A stretch of DNA of 64,000 nucleotides, taken from NCBI RefSeq assembly GCF_026167665.1, contig NZ_CP098740.1, forward strand, positions 2,976,001-3,040,000. Direction: 5' to 3'. Each line of letters starts with the position of its first letter. Within the stretch, counting starts at the first letter, position 1. This document shows, piece after piece, positions 27,064 to 36,753 of the stretch. Source of the DNA: Streptomyces drozdowiczii (lineage in GTDB: Bacteria > Actinomycetota > Actinomycetes > Streptomycetales > Streptomycetaceae). A program made the translations under genes and the position numbers. The notes beneath the pieces were generated by a model, which did not search any database, was not told the origin of the DNA, and worked only from the letters and a program-made list of their open reading frames with translations.

Positions 27064-29159
27064 CCACCGCTCAGCGGCTCTCCGCCCCCGACACCGCCCT
27101 CGCCGAACTCTGGGAACGGCTCGGGCACGTCGAGCGGCGGGTGCGGGTCGCCGTCGCGCTCCGGCACGAGGGGGACCCCGCGCCGGACGATCCCCTGCGC
27201 GGCCAGTACCTCACGCCCGCCGGTGCCGAACGCGTCCTGGACTCGCGCGACGCGTTCCTCCCCGTACCGGACCTCGGTCCCGGCGCGCCGCCCGAGCGCG
27301 GGCGGATCGCGGAGCTGGCCGGGCGGTTCGGGCTGACCGGGCCGGACGTCGACCTGCTGCTCGTCGCCATGGCGCCGGACGTCGACGCGCGGTTCGAGCG
27401 GCTGTACGGGTATCTCAACGACGACCTGACACGGCGCCGCGCCACGATCGGCCTGGCGCTCGAACTGTGCGGGCTGCCCGGCGCGGGCCCCGGCCGGTTC
27501 CGGTTCGCGCCGTCCGCGCCGCTCGTCGCGGGCGGGCTCGTGGAGGTGCTGGAGCCCGAACGCCCCCTGCTCTCCCGGGTGCTGCGCGTCCCGGACCGGG
27601 TCACCGCGCATCTGCTCGGCGACGACGAGGTGGACGCGCGGCTGCACGGGCTGGTCCGGGTCGCGGAACCGGGCGACGAGCCGGACGGCGGCCCGGTCAC
27701 GCGGAGGGTCGCGGCGGCGGCCGGGACCGGGAGCGGGTTCACGCATCTACTGGACCGGGGCGGTGACCCGGCCCGGCTCGCCGTCGCCGCGCTCACCGCG
27801 TCCGGGCTTCGCCCGCTCATCGTGGACCCGGCGGCCCTGGCGGCGGCGCCGGAGCCCGCGCGGGCCGCCCGGCTGCTGGCGGCCGAGGCCCGGCTGAGCG
27901 GCGGCGGGCTCGTCCTCGGCCCGCTGGAGGCACTGGCGCCGGAACAGCCCAAGGGCGCGGCGCTCGTCGGGGCGCTGTGCGCGGCGGTCGGCGGCCTGTC
28001 CCCCTTGCTCGTGTACGGGCGGAAGCACTGGGACCCGTTGTGGGCCGGGGAGAGCCCGGTCACGGTCGCGGTCCCGCCGCCGGACCCGGCGGACGCGGTA
28101 CGGCGGTGGCGCTCCGCGCTCACCGGGGCCGGTGCCGCCGCCGGGCTCGCCGCCGGGACGGAGGAGGCCGACGCCCTGCTCGCGGACGCGACCCGGGCGT
28201 ACCGGCTGGACTCCGGCCAGATCCGCCGGGCGGCCGACGTGGCCGTCCGGCTGGCCGCGCAGGAGGGCCGCCCGGTGGAGCCCGCCGATCTGCGGACCGC
28301 CGTCCGGGCGCAGAACGGCGCGGGGCTCGCCCGCCTCGCCCGGCGCATCGAGCCGACCGTCGGCTGGGACGACCTCGTGCTGCCCCCGGCGACCCGCCGC
28401 CAGCTCTCCGACCTGGCCCTGCGCGCCCGCCACCGCGACCAGGTGCTCGGGCGGTGGCGGATGCGGCCGGGCGGCGGCCGGGGGCGGGGCATCGTCGCGC
28501 TGTTCGCCGGGGAGTCCGGGACCGGCAAGACCATGTCGGCGGAGGTCGTCGCGGCGGACCTGGGCATGGAGCTGTACGTGGTCGACCTGTCGTCCGTGGT
28601 CGACAAGTACGTCGGGGAGACCGAGAAGAACCTGGAACGGATCTTCGTGGAGGCGTCCGAGGTCAACGCGGTGCTGCTGTTCGACGAGGCGGACGCCGTC
28701 TTCGGGAAGCGCTCGCAGGTCAAGGACGCCCAGGACCGGCACGCGAACGTCGAGTCGGCGTACCTGCTCCAGCGCGTCGAGTCCTTCGACGGCATCGCCG
28801 TACTCACGACCAACCTGCGGGCCAACCTGGACGAGGCGTTCACCCGCCGCCTGGACGTGGTCGCCGACTTCCCCGTACCGGACGCGCAGCAGCGCCTCGC
28901 CCTGTGGGAACGCTGCCTGGGTACGGAGATCCCCCGCGCCCCGGACCTGGACCTGGCGACGTGCGCGGACAGGTTCGAGCTGACCGGCGGCTCGATCCGG
29001 GCCTGTGCGGTGACTGCCGCGTACCAGGCGGCGGAGTCCGGCCGTCCGCTGGACACGGAGCAGCTGGTCGCGGCGGTCCTCGCGGAGTACCGGAAGCTCG
29101 GACGGCTGGTCCTGGAGAGCGAGTTCGGCCCGTGGCTGGAGCGGGGCCGCAGGCGCTAG
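27060..29159 (+). CDS. cis15: CIS AAA+ ATPase (Afp15-like)
   Basis: A 699-residue ATPase. The N-terminal two thirds are a degenerate AAA-like and winged-helix region; the C-terminal AAA+ module has Walker A GESGTGKT at residues 484-491, Walker B VLLFDEADAVFGKR, sensor 1 VLTTNL and an arginine-finger region (RRLDVVADF). ATPases of this type are needed for assembly or stability of CIS particles; mechanism not settled. GTGA overlap with the cap gene upstream; convergent with the thioesterase gene by a 4-base overlap. Confidence 0.92.
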   Translation: MTTAQRLSAPDTALAELWERLGHVERRVRVAVALRHEGDPAPDDPLRGQYLTPAGAERVLDSRDAFLPVPDLGPGAPPERGRIAELAGRFGLTGPDVDLLLVAMAPDVDARFERLYGYLNDDLTRRRATIGLALELCGLPGAGPGRFRFAPSAPLVAGGLVEVLEPERPLLSRVLRVPDRVTAHLLGDDEVDARLHGLVRVAEPGDEPDGGPVTRRVAAAAGTGSGFTHLLDRGGDPARLAVAALTASGLRPLIVDPAALAAAPEPARAARLLAAEARLSGGGLVLGPLEALAPEQPKGAALVGALCAAVGGLSPLLVYGRKHWDPLWAGESPVTVAVPPPDPADAVRRWRSALTGAGAAAGLAAGTEEADALLADATRAYRLDSGQIRRAADVAVRLAAQEGRPVEPADLRTAVRAQNGAGLARLARRIEPTVGWDDLVLPPATRRQLSDLALRARHRDQVLGRWRMRPGGGRGRGIVALFAGESGTGKTMSAEVVAADLGMELYVVDLSSVVDKYVGETEKNLERIFVEASEVNAVLLFDEADAVFGKRSQVKDAQDRHANVESAYLLQRVESFDGIAVLTTNLRANLDEAFTRRLDVVADFPVPDAQQRLALWERCLGTEIPRAPDLDLATCADRFELTGGSIRACAVTAAYQAAESGRPLDTEQLVAAVLAEYRKLGRLVLESEFGPWLERGRRR

Positions 29160-29974
29160 AGGGGCCGTACGGTGAGGATCTGCTCGGCCCGGCCGACGGG
29201 GCCGTTGACGTCGTGCAGGACCGTGCTGGTGAGGCCCTGGCCGGTGGGGCCGAAGACGACCGTGGTGTCCAGGCCGGTCCAGCGGCCCTCCGGCTGGCGG
29301 TGCAGATGGATCGTCAGGTCCACGTTCGGGAACATCCACTCCGTGGGCTGCTCGCGTACGGCGATGCCGTTGGCGGTGTCCACGAGCGCCACGTACGAGG
29401 CCAGCGGCCCGGCGGTCTCGCCCGCGACCAGGTCGAGCGGGGTGGAGATCCAGGCGGTCGTGCGGCCGGGCAGCGGCGGGGCGAGCGGGCGGACGTCGAG
29501 CGACGCGATGTAGCCGCCGGGCCAGAGGTCGGCCATCGGCCAGGGGGCGAGCGCCTCGGGCGGGGTGAGCGGGTCGTCCTCGCCGTCGGCGACCTCGGTG
29601 GTGTCGACGGGGGCGAGCGACCAGGCCCTGGCGCGTACGACCGGGCGGCCCGCGATGAGCGCGAAGGCCTCCACCAGCTCGATGGTGCGGCCGGGGCGGA
29701 CGGTCTCGACGCGGATCTCGCACTCGTCCAGGGCGAGCCGCCCGAGGATGTCGAAGCTGATCCGGGACAACAGCAGCCGCTCGCCGGGCCGTTCCGCGAG
29801 ATGGCGCTCGACGGCGTGGACGAGGAGCCCGCCGAACGGGCTGAAGTGCACCTCGTCCGTGCTCCACGCGCCGCTCGCGTGGGCGGTCGGCTTGTAGCGG
29901 TGGGCGTCGATGCGCTCGTAGTAGCTGCCGGTGTTCAACGGATCGCTTCCCTCACGGCCGTACGGATCGGGCAC
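29156..29974 (-). CDS. Thioesterase family protein (acyl-CoA thioesterase-like)
   Basis: A protein of up to 272 residues with a double hot-dog architecture: an N-terminal half with PFGGLLVHAVERHLAE and LLLSRISFDILGRLAL, and a C-terminal half with the TesB-like NVDLTIHLHRQPEG and WTGLDTTVVF. The substrate is unknown. ATG 29974 gives MPDPYGREGS before the conserved YYERID; a shorter start is possible. It has no functional link to the CIS genes it faces. Confidence 0.75.
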   Translation of the reverse strand: MPDPYGREGSDPLNTGSYYERIDAHRYKPTAHASGAWSTDEVHFSPFGGLLVHAVERHLAERPGERLLLSRISFDILGRLALDECEIRVETVRPGRTIELVEAFALIAGRPVVRARAWSLAPVDTTEVADGEDDPLTPPEALAPWPMADLWPGGYIASLDVRPLAPPLPGRTTAWISTPLDLVAGETAGPLASYVALVDTANGIAVREQPTEWMFPNVDLTIHLHRQPEGRWTGLDTTVVFGPTGQGLTSTVLHDVNGPVGRAEQILTVRPL

Positions 29975-30125
29975 CCCCAGCGTGCCACCGGGGGCGATCC
30001 GGCCGGCGCCCGGGTGCCGCGCCCCGCACCCGCGTTCGAGACCCGCGTTCGGGCGTGATCAATTCGCAATCGATTCCGGTCTTGACCGAGACCCATCAAG
30101 GAGTCACGCGATTACGCTCCGATTC

Positions 30126-31316
30126 ATGTCCGACAGCGCACCTACCGCCGGTAGCACTTCCCCGGCCCCCACCGACCTCACCGAGGACCGCCCCGTCTAC
30201 GTCATCGGCGGCGGCCCGGGCGGACTGGCCGCGGCGGCCGCCCTGCGCGCGCGGGGCGTCCGGGCGGTCGTCCTGGAGAAGTCCGGGGCCGTCGGCGCCT
30301 CCTGGCGGGGCCACTACGACCGGCTGCACCTGCACACCACCCGGCGCTGGTCCGCGCTGCCAGGGCTGCCGATGCCGAGGAAGTTCGGCCGCTGGGTCGC
30401 CCGGGACAACGTCGTGCGGTACCTGGAGAAGTACGCCGAACACCACGAACTCGAAGTCATCACCGGCGTCGAGGTCTCCCGGATCGACCGCGCGGCGGAC
30501 GGCACCGGCTGGCGGCTGAGCGCGAGCGGGGGCCGCGAGCTGACCGGCCGCGCCGTAGTCGTCGCCACCGGCTTCAACCACACCCCGCGCCTGCCGGACT
30601 GGCCCGGCCGCGAGACCTTCACCGGGGAGCTGCTGCACGCCTCGGACTACCGCTCCCCGGCCCCGTACGCGGGCAGGGACGTCCTGGTCGTCGGCGTCGG
30701 CAACACGGGCGCGGAGATCGCCGTGGACCTCGTGGAGGGCGGCGCCTCGCGCGTACGGCTCGCGGTGCGCACCGTCCCGCACATCGTGCGCCGCTCCACG
30801 GCGGGCTGGCCCGCGCAGGCGACCGGCATCCTGGTCCGCCGGCTGCCCGTCGCCCTGGTGGACCGGGCCGGCCGCCTGATGGCGCGCGCGGCCGTGCCGG
30901 ACCTCTCGGAGCACGGGCTGCCCCGCCCCGACACCGGTCTGTACTCCCGCGTCAAGGAGGGCGCGATCCCGGTCCAGGACGTCGGTCTGATCGACGCGGT
31001 GAAGCGCGGCCGGGCCGAACCCGTGGCGGCCGTCGAGTCGTTCGACAAGGACGCGGTGGTCCTCGCGGACGGCACCCGGGCCACCCCGGAGATCGTGATC
31101 GCGGCCACCGGCTACCGCCGCGCCCTCGAACCCCTGGTCGGCCACCTCGGCGTCCTGGACGACCGGGGCCGCCCGGTGGTCCACGGCCCCCGCACCCCCA
31201 AGCAGGCCCCCGGCCTGTACTTCACCGGCTTCACGAACCCCATCAGCGGCATGCTCCGCGAACTGGCCAGGGACGCGGAGAGGATCGCGAAGCGGGTCGC
31301 CCGCAAGGGGCGTTGA
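30126..31316 (+). CDS. Flavin-containing monooxygenase, YUCCA-like
   Basis: A 396-residue FAD- and NADPH-dependent monooxygenase. The FAD Rossmann motif is VYVIGGGPGGLAAA near residue 24, and the NADPH-binding motif VLVVGVGNTGAEIA is central. Other FMO features are ATGFNHTPRLPDWPG and the C-terminal ATGYR. Proteins of this shape oxidise small substrates such as indole-3-pyruvate, but the substrate cannot be named here. ATG 30126 lies about 20 bases after AAGGAG, an unusually long spacing, so the start is not fully certain. Confidence 0.8.
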   Translation: MSDSAPTAGSTSPAPTDLTEDRPVYVIGGGPGGLAAAAALRARGVRAVVLEKSGAVGASWRGHYDRLHLHTTRRWSALPGLPMPRKFGRWVARDNVVRYLEKYAEHHELEVITGVEVSRIDRAADGTGWRLSASGGRELTGRAVVVATGFNHTPRLPDWPGRETFTGELLHASDYRSPAPYAGRDVLVVGVGNTGAEIAVDLVEGGASRVRLAVRTVPHIVRRSTAGWPAQATGILVRRLPVALVDRAGRLMARAAVPDLSEHGLPRPDTGLYSRVKEGAIPVQDVGLIDAVKRGRAEPVAAVESFDKDAVVLADGTRATPEIVIAATGYRRALEPLVGHLGVLDDRGRPVVHGPRTPKQAPGLYFTGFTNPISGMLRELARDAERIAKRVARKGR

Positions 31317-31402
31317 GGGTCAGCGGGTGGAACGAACGGTCCTCGCACTCGGCCACCACGAGCCGCCCCGAGACGGGCGCCGAGCCGACGGGCCTTCCGG
31401 CC

Positions 31403-32716
31403 CTACGCCGCCAGCCGCACGGCCGGCGCCCCACGCCGGATCACCAGCACCATCAGCGCCGCCACCGCGCACAGCGCCCCCGCCGCGTACCAGACCACGT
31501 CATACGTACCGAAGTAGTCCCGCGCCACCCCGCCCAGGAAGGCGACCAGGGCCGCGCCCACCTGGTGCGAGGCGAGCACCCAGCCGAAGACGATCGCGCT
31601 GTCGTCGCCGTACTGCTCGCGGCACAGGGCCAGCGTCGGCGGGACCGTGGCGACCCAGTCCAGGCCGTAGAAGACGATGAAGAAGACCATCGGCGGCTCC
31701 ACCGTGGCCTGCATCAGGAGCGGCAGGAAGAGCAGCGAGACGCCGCGCAGCCCGTAGTACACCGCCAGCAGGCGGCGCGCGTCGAAGCGGTCCGTGAGCC
31801 AGCCGGAGAACACCGTGCCGACGATGTCGAAGATCCCGATCACCGCGAGAAGCGAGGCCGCCGCGGTGATCGGCATGTGGTGGTCGTGCGCCGAGGGCAC
31901 GAAGTGCGTACGGATCAGGCCGTTGGTGGACGCGCCGCAGATCGCGAAGGACCCGGCCAGCAGCCAGAACGGGCCCGTGCGCGCCGCGTCGAACAGCACC
32001 CGGACGGTCCGGCGCGCCGCACCCCGCGCGGGCGCCGGCTTCTCGGCGTACTCCCCGCCGTACGGGGCGAGCCCCACGTCGGCCGGGTGGTCGCGCATCA
32101 GGAGCCACACGAACGGGACGACGACCAGGGCCGCCAGCGCCACGGTCACCGACGCCGGGCGCCAGCCGTGCCGGTCCACGATCCAGGCGCAGAGGGGGAG
32201 GAAGACCAGCTGGCCCGAGGCCCCGGCGGCGGTCAGGACACCGGTCACCAGCCCGCGCCGGGCGGTGAACCAGCGGTTGGTGACCGTCGCGGAGAACGCC
32301 AGCGCCATCGAGCCCGTGCCGAGCCCCACGAGGAGGCCCCAGTAGAGCATCAGCTGCCAGGCGGCCGTCATCCACACGCTCGCCAGCGCCCCGGCCGCGA
32401 CCGCGCTCAGCGCCACGGCCACCACTCGCCGGATGCCGAACCGGTCCATCAGCGCGGCGGCGAACGGCGCGGTGAGCCCGTACAGCGCCATGTCGATGGA
32501 GACGGCGAGCCCGATCTGCCCGCGCGACCAGCCGAACTCGTCCTGGAGCGGGTCGAAGAGCAGACCGGGCAGCGAGTTGAAGGCGGCCCCGCCGATGATC
32601 GTCACGAAGGTGACCGCGGCGACGATCCAGGCACGGTGGATACGCCACCGGCCGGGCTTCCCGGGGGCGTTCGGTGCGGGGGCGACGGGAGCGACGCTCT
32701 CGGTTGTCGGATTCAC
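31403..32716 (-). CDS. MFS transporter
   Basis: A 437-residue major facilitator with about 12 hydrophobic segments. The conserved loop between helices 2 and 3 reads DRFGIRRVVAVALS, and a second copy is DRFDARRLLAV. The opening AWIVAAVTFVTIIGGAAFNS followed by DPLQDEFGWSRGQIGLAVSI resembles the oxalate/formate antiporter-like (OFA) branch, whose substrates are usually carboxylates; the actual substrate is unknown. GTG 32716 was chosen just before the hydrophilic N-terminus. Confidence 0.85.
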   Translation of the reverse strand: MNPTTESVAPVAPAPNAPGKPGRWRIHRAWIVAAVTFVTIIGGAAFNSLPGLLFDPLQDEFGWSRGQIGLAVSIDMALYGLTAPFAAALMDRFGIRRVVAVALSAVAAGALASVWMTAAWQLMLYWGLLVGLGTGSMALAFSATVTNRWFTARRGLVTGVLTAAGASGQLVFLPLCAWIVDRHGWRPASVTVALAALVVVPFVWLLMRDHPADVGLAPYGGEYAEKPAPARGAARRTVRVLFDAARTGPFWLLAGSFAICGASTNGLIRTHFVPSAHDHHMPITAAASLLAVIGIFDIVGTVFSGWLTDRFDARRLLAVYYGLRGVSLLFLPLLMQATVEPPMVFFIVFYGLDWVATVPPTLALCREQYGDDSAIVFGWVLASHQVGAALVAFLGGVARDYFGTYDVVWYAAGALCAVAALMVLVIRRGAPAVRLAA

Positions 32717-32903
32717 CCGCCCAGCATCCGGGCGGCGGCCCTCCCCCACGAGTGGCCCGAGGGCCACGGTTCGCAAGGATCGGGCCACCCTCGCCCCGGA
32801 CCCTGCGCCTCGAACGCCGGCGAGGGCCGAAGGGAGCGACGCGGCGCAATCAAGCCCCTCCGGCGATTGAGGAGCGGGGGCCCGGGGGCGGAGCCCCCGG
32901 AAC

Positions 32904-34208
32904 TCAGCCGATCCGTTCCAGGCGGCGGATCGGGCGGGCCGCCAGCAGCACGCCCACCGCCAGGACGTTGACCACCGCACCCGCGAACAGCACCTCCGGC
33001 GCGCCCAGTTCGTCCGCGAGCGGGCCCGCCAGGGCGCGGCCCGCCGCCACCATGAGCAGCGAGCCGGCGACGTCGTACGCGTGCAGGCGGTTCAGGGATT
33101 CGGGCGGTACGTGGGTCTGGACGGTGGTCGACCACATCACCAGCCAGAACGCGGAGGCCGCGCCCGCCACGAACTGGCCCGCGCCCAGGGCCGGTACGGA
33201 GAGCCCGAGGCCCAGCACGACGAGGTTCGCGCAGACGCCGGTGAGCGCGACGGCCCCCGCCGCGAGCGGGCGGCGCGGGCGCAGGCGCAGGGCGAGCAGG
33301 CCGCCGACGACGCTGCCCGCGCCGTTCACCGCCATCATCGCGCCGTACGTTCCCGAGCCGTGCGCCTCGGTCACGCGGACGGCGGTGAGCGGGAGCATCG
33401 GGCCGAGCACGGCGAAGCCGTACACCGTCCAGACCGCGATCACGCCCCAGAGCCAGCTGCGCGCGGTGAACTCGCGCCAGCCGTCCACCAGCTCGGCGAG
33501 GAACGAGCCGCGCGGTGTCCCGTCCGAGGGGGCCGGGGCCAGCCGGAGCAGGAAGAGGCACACCCCGGAGACCAGGAAGGTCGAGGCGTTGGCCGCGTAG
33601 ACCGCGCCCGCGCTCGCCAGGCCGACGAGGACGCCCGCGAAGGCCGGGCCCGCCATGGTCATCAGGGCCTCGGAGACGCGCAGTACGGCGTTGGCGCGCT
33701 GCACGTCCGGGGCGACGCGCGGCACGGTGGACGCGACGCCCGGCTGGAAGAGGGCCGCGCCGACACCGGCGACCGAACTCAGCGCGTACACCGCCCACAG
33801 GGGCGGATTGCCGGTCGCGAAGGTCACGGCGAGCACGGAGGCGCCGACGAGCCGGAGCGCGTCGGCGATGATCATCATGCGGCGCGGCGTGAACCGGTCC
33901 GCGAGGACGCCGCCGAAGAGGACGAAGACGGCGAGCGGGCCCATCCAGCAGGCCAGCGCGTAACCGACCGAGGAGGCGGGACGCCCTGCGCCGAGGAGTC
34001 CGGCGGTGAGGGCCACGGGGATCATGCCGTCACCGAAGAGCGCGGCGGTCCGGGCGACGAAGAACAGCCTGAAGTTGCGGTTCCAGAGCTGCCTGCCGGA
34101 CTCCTCGAACAGGGGCGGCAGGGGCGGGAGAGGGGACGGGCCACCGAGGGCGGCGGCCTGGGGGTCCGTGGCGGGAATGCACACGGAGTCTGCTGACTTT
34201 TCCTTCAC
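32904..34208 (-). CDS. MFS transporter, MFS_3-type drug efflux-like
   Basis: A protein of about 434 residues with 10 to 12 membrane segments of the enterobactin exporter/MFS_3 type. Motifs: LWNRNFRLFFVARTAALFGD at the first helix and FGGVLADRFTPRRMMIIADA at the helix 2-3 loop. Start uncertain: GTG 34208 or GTG 34184. It is divergent from an AraC/DJ-1 regulator starting 80 bases away, which makes it the likely regulatory target. Substrate unknown. Confidence 0.82.
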   Translation of the reverse strand: MKEKSADSVCIPATDPQAAALGGPSPLPPLPPLFEESGRQLWNRNFRLFFVARTAALFGDGMIPVALTAGLLGAGRPASSVGYALACWMGPLAVFVLFGGVLADRFTPRRMMIIADALRLVGASVLAVTFATGNPPLWAVYALSSVAGVGAALFQPGVASTVPRVAPDVQRANAVLRVSEALMTMAGPAFAGVLVGLASAGAVYAANASTFLVSGVCLFLLRLAPAPSDGTPRGSFLAELVDGWREFTARSWLWGVIAVWTVYGFAVLGPMLPLTAVRVTEAHGSGTYGAMMAVNGAGSVVGGLLALRLRPRRPLAAGAVALTGVCANLVVLGLGLSVPALGAGQFVAGAASAFWLVMWSTTVQTHVPPESLNRLHAYDVAGSLLMVAAGRALAGPLADELGAPEVLFAGAVVNVLAVGVLLAARPIRRLERIG

Positions 34209-34287
34209 ACCGATGACATGTATCAGCTTATGGTCTATACCAGCTAGGGCCTTTTCCCGGGCCCCTGCCGGCCGAAGGGAGTCCGCT

Positions 34288-35280
34288 GTGCCGCACCGGG
34301 TCGTCGTCCTCGCCCTCGACGGGCTGCTCCCCTTCGAACTGGGCATCCCCCAGCGGATCTTCGGGCTCGCCCGCGCCCCGGAGCCGCAGGACCGGACGCG
34401 GAAGCTGTACGACGTGGTGACCTGCTCGGTCAGGCCGCCGGGCCCCGTCCACACCGACGCGGACTTCTCCATCATGGTCGGGCACGGCCCCGAGGCGCTC
34501 GCCACGGCCGACACGGTCGTCGTCCCGGCCAGTTACGAACTGGGGCCCGTGTACGACGAGGGCCGGCTCTCCGACGAACTGGCCGCCGCGTTCGCGTACA
34601 TCCGGCCGGGCACCCGCATGGTGTCCATCTGCACCGGCAGCTACGTCCTGGCCGCGGCGGGCTGCCTCGACGGGCGCCCCGCCACCACGCACTGGGCCTC
34701 CGCCGACCACTTCCAGCGGCTCTTCCCCGGGGTCCGGGTCGACCCGGACGTCCTGTTCATCGACGACGGGGACGTGCTGACGTCCGCCGGGGTGGCCGCC
34801 GGGATCGACCTCTGCCTGCACATGGTGCGACGCGACCACGGGACCGCGGTCGCCAACGACGTCGCCCGGCGCACGGTCGTGCCGCCGCACCGGGACGGGG
34901 GCCAGGCGCAGTACATCCAGCGGCCCGTGCCGGACACCCAGTACGCCACGACGACCACCGCCCGGGCCTGGGCGCTGGCCCGGCTGGAGCGGCCGATCCT
35001 GCTGCGGGACATGGCCCGGCAGGAGTCGATGAGCGTACGGACGTTCACCCGGCGGTTCCGCGAGGAGGTCGGCGTCAGCCCCGTGCAGTGGCTGACCCAG
35101 CAGCGCGTGGAGCTGGCGCGCCGGCTCCTGGAGTCCACGGACCTGTCCATCGACCAGGTCGCCCGGGACGCCGGCTTCGGCACCTCCACCTCGCTGCGCC
35201 AGCACCTCCAGGCGGCACTGGGCGTCTCACCGACGGTATACCGCCGCACGTTCCGCTCGACGGCGGGGAGGAGCGCCTAG
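34288..35280 (+). CDS. GlxA-family regulator (DJ-1/PfpI domain plus AraC HTH)
   Basis: A 330-residue transcriptional regulator. Residues 1-190 form a DJ-1/PfpI-like ligand-sensing domain with the nucleophile-elbow region SICTGSYVLAAAG; residues about 225-325 form an AraC-type double HTH (SVRTFTRRFREEVGVSPVQW and VARDAGFGTSTSLRQHL). GTG 34288 follows GAAGGGAG by 6 bases. It is divergent from the MFS_3 transporter and probably controls it. Confidence 0.9.
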   Translation: MPHRVVVLALDGLLPFELGIPQRIFGLARAPEPQDRTRKLYDVVTCSVRPPGPVHTDADFSIMVGHGPEALATADTVVVPASYELGPVYDEGRLSDELAAAFAYIRPGTRMVSICTGSYVLAAAGCLDGRPATTHWASADHFQRLFPGVRVDPDVLFIDDGDVLTSAGVAAGIDLCLHMVRRDHGTAVANDVARRTVVPPHRDGGQAQYIQRPVPDTQYATTTTARAWALARLERPILLRDMARQESMSVRTFTRRFREEVGVSPVQWLTQQRVELARRLLESTDLSIDQVARDAGFGTSTSLRQHLQAALGVSPTVYRRTFRSTAGRSA

Positions 35281-35744
35281 GGCACCGCGGGCTCGGCGCC
35301 GTGGGTGCCCGGCTGGAGCTTGACCTGGATCAGCGGGACGCTGCGGTCCACCTCGCACCAGATCCGCTTGCCCGCGCCCTCCGGCTGCCAGCCCCAGCGG
35401 TCGGCGAGGCCGTCGACCAGCTCCAGGCCCCGGCCGCCGGTGTCCTCACCCCGCGCGTGCCGCTGCTGCGGCGGGCGGCAGCTGGCGTCGGCCACCTCGA
35501 CGCGCACGGTCCCGGCGCCGCCCGGGGCGCCCGCCGGGCCGAAGAGCATGCGCAGCACGGCCGGACAGCCGGTGTGCACCACCGCGTTGGTGACCAGCTC
35601 CGAGATGAGCAGGATGAGGGTCTCGGCCAGCGGCTCGTCGTCTCTGACGCCGGAGCCGGCGAGCCGTGAGCGCGCCCATCTGCGGGCCCGTCCGACCTCC
35701 GCGGGGTCGGGCCCGACCTCCAACTGAACCTGAAGCACCTGCAC
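35277..35744 (-). CDS. ATP-binding SpoIIAB-like anti-sigma/regulatory kinase
   Basis: A 155-residue HATPase_c protein of the RsbW/SpoIIAB-like group, very abundant in Streptomyces. N-box-like LISELVTNAVVHTG and G-box GGRGLELVDGLADRWGWQ are intact. These proteins phosphorylate or bind STAS partners or sigma factors. Start is GTG 35744 without a strong ribosome binding site. Convergent with the GlxA-family gene by a 4-base overlap. Confidence 0.85.
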   Translation of the reverse strand: MQVLQVQLEVGPDPAEVGRARRWARSRLAGSGVRDDEPLAETLILLISELVTNAVVHTGCPAVLRMLFGPAGAPGGAGTVRVEVADASCRPPQQRHARGEDTGGRGLELVDGLADRWGWQPEGAGKRIWCEVDRSVPLIQVKLQPGTHGAEPAVP

Positions 35745-36094
35745 CGCTCACACCATCCGAACCGGCGGACACATCGCCTCGCGCCTCCACAGGGTCACGG
35801 AACGTGATTCCCTTGCACGACAGCATGGTTGACGTACAGTCACCGCAACAAGCGCTTCGGGCATATTCCAGCGCGAAGGAGTACGCGTAGTGCATACTGT
35901 GCGACGCACATTGCGGGGAGTCGAACAGCACCTCACCCGGACCCGACGCGCCGCGCAGGCCGCGTCCGGACCGACAGGTTCCAGAACCACTCGCATCCCA
36001 CGGAGGGTACCCGAGCCGGGCGCCGACTCCACGCCGTGACGAATCACGCAAAGGACACAAGCCGGTATCGGTGACCGGTCGTAGCGCTGCGTCA
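35745..36094. other. Intergenic region between HATPase gene and EF-hand gene
   Basis: About 350 bases without a convincing gene. Visible: a perfect inverted repeat TCACGGAACGTGA at 35795-35807, close to the HATPase gene start and a possible operator; and a 49-codon frame 35890-36039 on the plus strand preceded by GAAGGA, but it lacks the G/C third-position bias of real genes here and was not called. Confidence 0.4.
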
Positions 36095-36131
36095 CGCCCA
36101 GGGGTACCCCTGGCACGGGTGCCCCTGGGCG
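36095..36131 (-). terminator. Hairpin downstream of the EF-hand gene
   Basis: Perfect 10-bp inverted repeat CGCCCAGGGG (36095-36104)/CCCCTGGGCG (36122-36131) starting 8 bases after the EF-hand stop. An alternative inner palindrome CCAGGGGTACCCCTGG overlaps it. It is a likely factor-independent terminator. Confidence 0.65.
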
Positions 36132-36138
36132 TTCCGGA

Positions 36139-36660
36139 CTAGTCCGGCTCGATCACCGTCACGTACGTCGCGAGCGCGGCCACCGCGTCCTCCTCGACGA
36201 CCCCGCCGTCCCGGTCCGTGTCCAGGCTCTGCGCGGCGAACGCCGCCGCGTCCGGGCCGGCGCCGAGGACCTTCAGGGCCCGCTCCACGGCCTGCACCGG
36301 CGCCCGGCCGTCGGAGGACGGCCCCGCCGCCACCGCGAGCGCCGCGCGCAGGAACGGGCGGGCGATCTCCGCGAACCGCTCCGGGTTGTCGCGCAGCCGC
36401 TTCACCGCGCCGCCCACGAACTCCTCACGGGTGACCCGCTGGTCCCCGTCCACGTCGGCGATGCCCGCCATGCCCTGCCAGAACGCCTCGGCGCCGTTGT
36501 AGAGCGCCTGGCCCTTGTCGCAGCGGGCCGTCGTACCGAACTCGGTGAGCAGACGGGCCGCGGCGGCGTTGAAATCCGCGCGATCGATGTATCCGTTGCC
36601 GTCCTGGTCGAAGGCGGCGAAGCGGAAGGCGATCTTGCGCTCATACTCTGCGCTGTCCAT
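36139..36660 (-). CDS. EF-hand calcium-binding protein
   Basis: A 173-residue soluble calmodulin-like protein similar to actinobacterial calerythrin/CabB proteins. Three canonical EF loops: Asp18/Asp20/Asn22/Asp26/Asp29, Asp69/Asp71/Asp73/Glu80 and Asp147/Asp149/Asp151/Asp158; a fourth, degenerate hand lies between the second and third. No signal peptide, so it probably buffers or senses cytoplasmic calcium. ATG 36660 fits. Confidence 0.88.
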   Translation of the reverse strand: MDSAEYERKIAFRFAAFDQDGNGYIDRADFNAAAARLLTEFGTTARCDKGQALYNGAEAFWQGMAGIADVDGDQRVTREEFVGGAVKRLRDNPERFAEIARPFLRAALAVAAGPSSDGRAPVQAVERALKVLGAGPDAAAFAAQSLDTDRDGGVVEEDAVAALATYVTVIEPD

Positions 36661-36753
36661 GCGGGGAGCGTACGACGCCTTCGGGCGTCAGGTGTCACTT
36701 ACCGGGCTCAGCCCTGTGACAGCTCCGCACGCGCCGGTGCGGCGACGGCCGTT

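Noticed and set aside
5715..29159. Prophage
   Set aside because: There is sheath, tube, baseplate, cap and AAA+ ATPase but no capsid, terminase, portal, integrase or lysis genes, and a DUF4157 protein is present; this is a CIS.
35890..36039. 49-codon gene with GAAGGA upstream
   Set aside because: Third codon positions are not G/C biased and no known family resembles it.
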